DNA from: Arthrobacter sp. Y81
GTDB lineage: Bacteria > Actinomycetota > Actinomycetes > Actinomycetales > Micrococcaceae
Reading direction: 5' to 3'
NCBI RefSeq assembly: GCF_002929335.1
Contig: NZ_PJIL01000003.1
Span: 1 to 64,000 of the forward strand
DNA: 64,000 bases
Shown: piece by piece, positions 62,857 through 64,000 of the stretch
How positions within the stretch are numbered: the stretch's first letter is position 1
How the letters are laid out: the number at the start of each line of letters is the position of its first letter
Position numbers and translations under genes: made by a program
The notes under the pieces: generated by a model
Seen by the model: only the letters and a program-made list of their open reading frames with translations
Told to the model about the DNA's origin: nothing
Database searches by the model: none

Positions 62857-64000
62857 CTAGTGCGGTGCGGCCAGCCCTCGTACGAACGGCGCCTTGCCCA
62901 GGGCTGTCCGTTCGAGGTGATCGGTCAGGTAAACATCAACCCGCGTTTCCACGACGCCGGCCTCATTGAGCGCGCTGATCACAGCGGCGCGGACTCCCTC
63001 GATGGATACCCCTGGTACGAGGCCCGCCAGGAGCACGCGAAGCCCGGACGGCTCCTGGATGACCTGCCACCCCGCACTCCCGGCTTCATCGAGTACGTGG
63101 TGGAACACGATCGGATGGACATATATTTTGCCTGCCTTGCCTGGCAGCTGCAGGACGTCTTCGATGCGCCCTTCGATGTCCTCCAGAAGGGTGAAGGAGC
63201 GCCCGCATGGGCAGCCCCGTGCGCCCAGCCTCACTGTGTCGGACATTTCGTAGCGGATCAGCGGGAGGGTCCGGGAGAACAGGACGGTCACCAGGAGCTT
63301 TGCCCCTGTTGTCCCGGCGGGCACGGGGTTCCCGGCCTGGTCCACGGGTTCGATGATCAGCAGGTCCTCGTAGACATGGCGGTTGCGGTAGGTGCAGGGG
63401 GAGGCGATCCCGGCCGTTTCGGTGGCGGCGTAGACATCGTAGGGGGCGCTTCCCCAGGCCGCCTCCAGTTCCGAGGCGGTGTGCGGGCTTAGCACTTCGG
63501 AGGCGGACATCACACCCTGCGGTGAGATGTGCAGACGTCCGGCGCGCTGCTCTGCCGCGAGGGGTTTGAGTGCTGAGGCGTAGCCGACCAATATTCTGGG
63601 CTGGAAGCGGTTCAGCGCGGCGACCGTCTCATCCATGGGCGCGGTGACGTCCAGGCGGAGGGCGGGGACAAGTCCGGAGCGCAGGGATGCACCGACGACG
63701 GCGGACTGGTGTGTGGGGACGCGGGAGCTCACCAGGGCCATTTTCAGCGGTCGGGTCAGCCCGGCGGAGATCCCGGCCCAGTCGTTCGCGCGGGCGTAGG
63801 ACGCCAGGACGGTCCCCCATTCCGAACGGTTCCAGACGAAAGTTCCGCGCCGGCCCGTGGTCCCGGCCGTTGCCGCAGCCCACCACCGGCCTTTCCACGG
63901 CACCCCCGGGTCTCCTCCGCTCTCCGTCAGGGCCCGCAGGTGGTTCTCCAGATCCTCCAGCCTCAGGTCCGGTGTGGTGACGGCCTCGTCGAAGTGGTCC
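62857..64000 (-). CDS. CapK/PaaK-type AMP-dependent ligase (5' end outside the window)
   Basis: 381 codons present; the frame is open through the right edge, so the start lies beyond 64000. The nucleotide-binding P-loop is AATAGTTGRRGTFVWNRSEW; then VMSASEVLSPHTASELEAAW, DVYAATETAGIASPC (adenylate motif), LIRYEMSDTVRLGARGCPCG and RIEDVLQLPGKAGKIYVHPI. These are signatures of phenylacetate-CoA ligase-like enzymes. An acyl or aryl acid substrate is likely; the exact acid is not readable. Confidence 0.9.
   Translation of the reverse strand, partial: DHFDEAVTTPDLRLEDLENHLRALTESGGDPGVPWKGRWWAAATAGTTGRRGTFVWNRSEWGTVLASYARANDWAGISAGLTRPLKMALVSSRVPTHQSAVVGASLRSGLVPALRLDVTAPMDETVAALNRFQPRILVGYASALKPLAAEQRAGRLHISPQGVMSASEVLSPHTASELEAAWGSAPYDVYAATETAGIASPCTYRNRHVYEDLLIIEPVDQAGNPVPAGTTGAKLLVTVLFSRTLPLIRYEMSDTVRLGARGCPCGRSFTLLEDIEGRIEDVLQLPGKAGKIYVHPIVFHHVLDEAGSAGWQVIQEPSGLRVLLAGLVPGVSIEGVRAAVISALNEAGVVETRVDVYLTDHLERTALGKAPFVRGLAAPH

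Overview
The window is high-GC and densely coded on both strands, with many start-stop overlaps (ATGA, TAATG) and GGAGG/AAGGAG ribosome binding sites. The gene set (form I CO dehydrogenase cluster, stand-alone LigD-type polymerase, amylosucrase, EF-G2, HrpB, uronate-type cluster ending in a DUF4862 protein) points to an actinobacterium of the Arthrobacter/Pseudarthrobacter group (Micrococcaceae). This is inferred from gene content and style only. I saw no rRNA, tRNA, CRISPR array or complete insertion sequence, and no gene-free stretch over 300 bases.

Layout. 1-2.7 kb: 5'-truncated LuxR-type regulator closed by a strong hairpin, a Rv2258c-like methyltransferase and a VOC protein. 2.8-13.4 kb: LysR regulator divergent from an aerobic CO dehydrogenase cluster, coxM-coxS-coxL, an XdhC-YHS fusion, a MocA-like transferase, coxD, coxE, coxG, coxI, nearly all overlapping or a few bases apart. 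13.5-25.8 kb: housekeeping and accessory genes (YrdC/YciO, LigD polymerase, amylosucrase, hydrolase, EF-G2, PadR divergent from a proline iminopeptidase, HrpB, GNAT). 25.8-29 kb: small poorly known proteins and a methyltransferase. 28.9-31.3 kb: a GH127 arabinofuranosidase gene with two frameshifts and a LacI-type operator. 31.4-38.8 kb: quinone oxidoreductase, 2H-phosphoesterase-like protein, XRE/aldo-keto reductase pair, a 5'-truncated acetyl-CoA carboxylase remnant, a PLP deaminase, the promoter and first codons of a broken gene, and a hydroxyacid dehydrogenase. 38.8-51.2 kb: M20 amidohydrolase/MFS/Lrp locus (MFS frameshifted), VOC, APC permease, SRPBCC, gamma-glutamyltransferase, LLM oxidoreductase, lipoprotein, MFS exporter, YqeY. 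51.4-61.4 kb: a LacI-controlled hexonate/uronate operon. 61.5-64 kb: twice-frameshifted GAF gene running into a Tn554-TnpC-like (DUF6262) gene, then a CapK/PaaK-type ligase leaving the right edge.

How the genes work together. CoxMSL form the molybdenum hydroxylase that oxidises CO; the genes behind them prepare the molybdenum-copper cofactor and assemble the enzyme. The sugar-acid operon encodes Zn-dehydrogenase, UxuB, ManD, KdgK and Eda, a chain that would convert a hexonate such as L-gulonate/L-idonate (or fructuronate/mannonate) to pyruvate and glyceraldehyde-3-phosphate, with an MHS-family importer and its own LacI repressor. No uxaC isomerase is present.

The most notable points are the XdhC-YHS fusion inside the CODH maturation set, a hexonate pathway entered by dehydrogenation rather than isomerisation, well-formed operators (PadR, LacI, LysR), and five single-base losses in GC runs affecting three genes, which may be decay or sequencing error.
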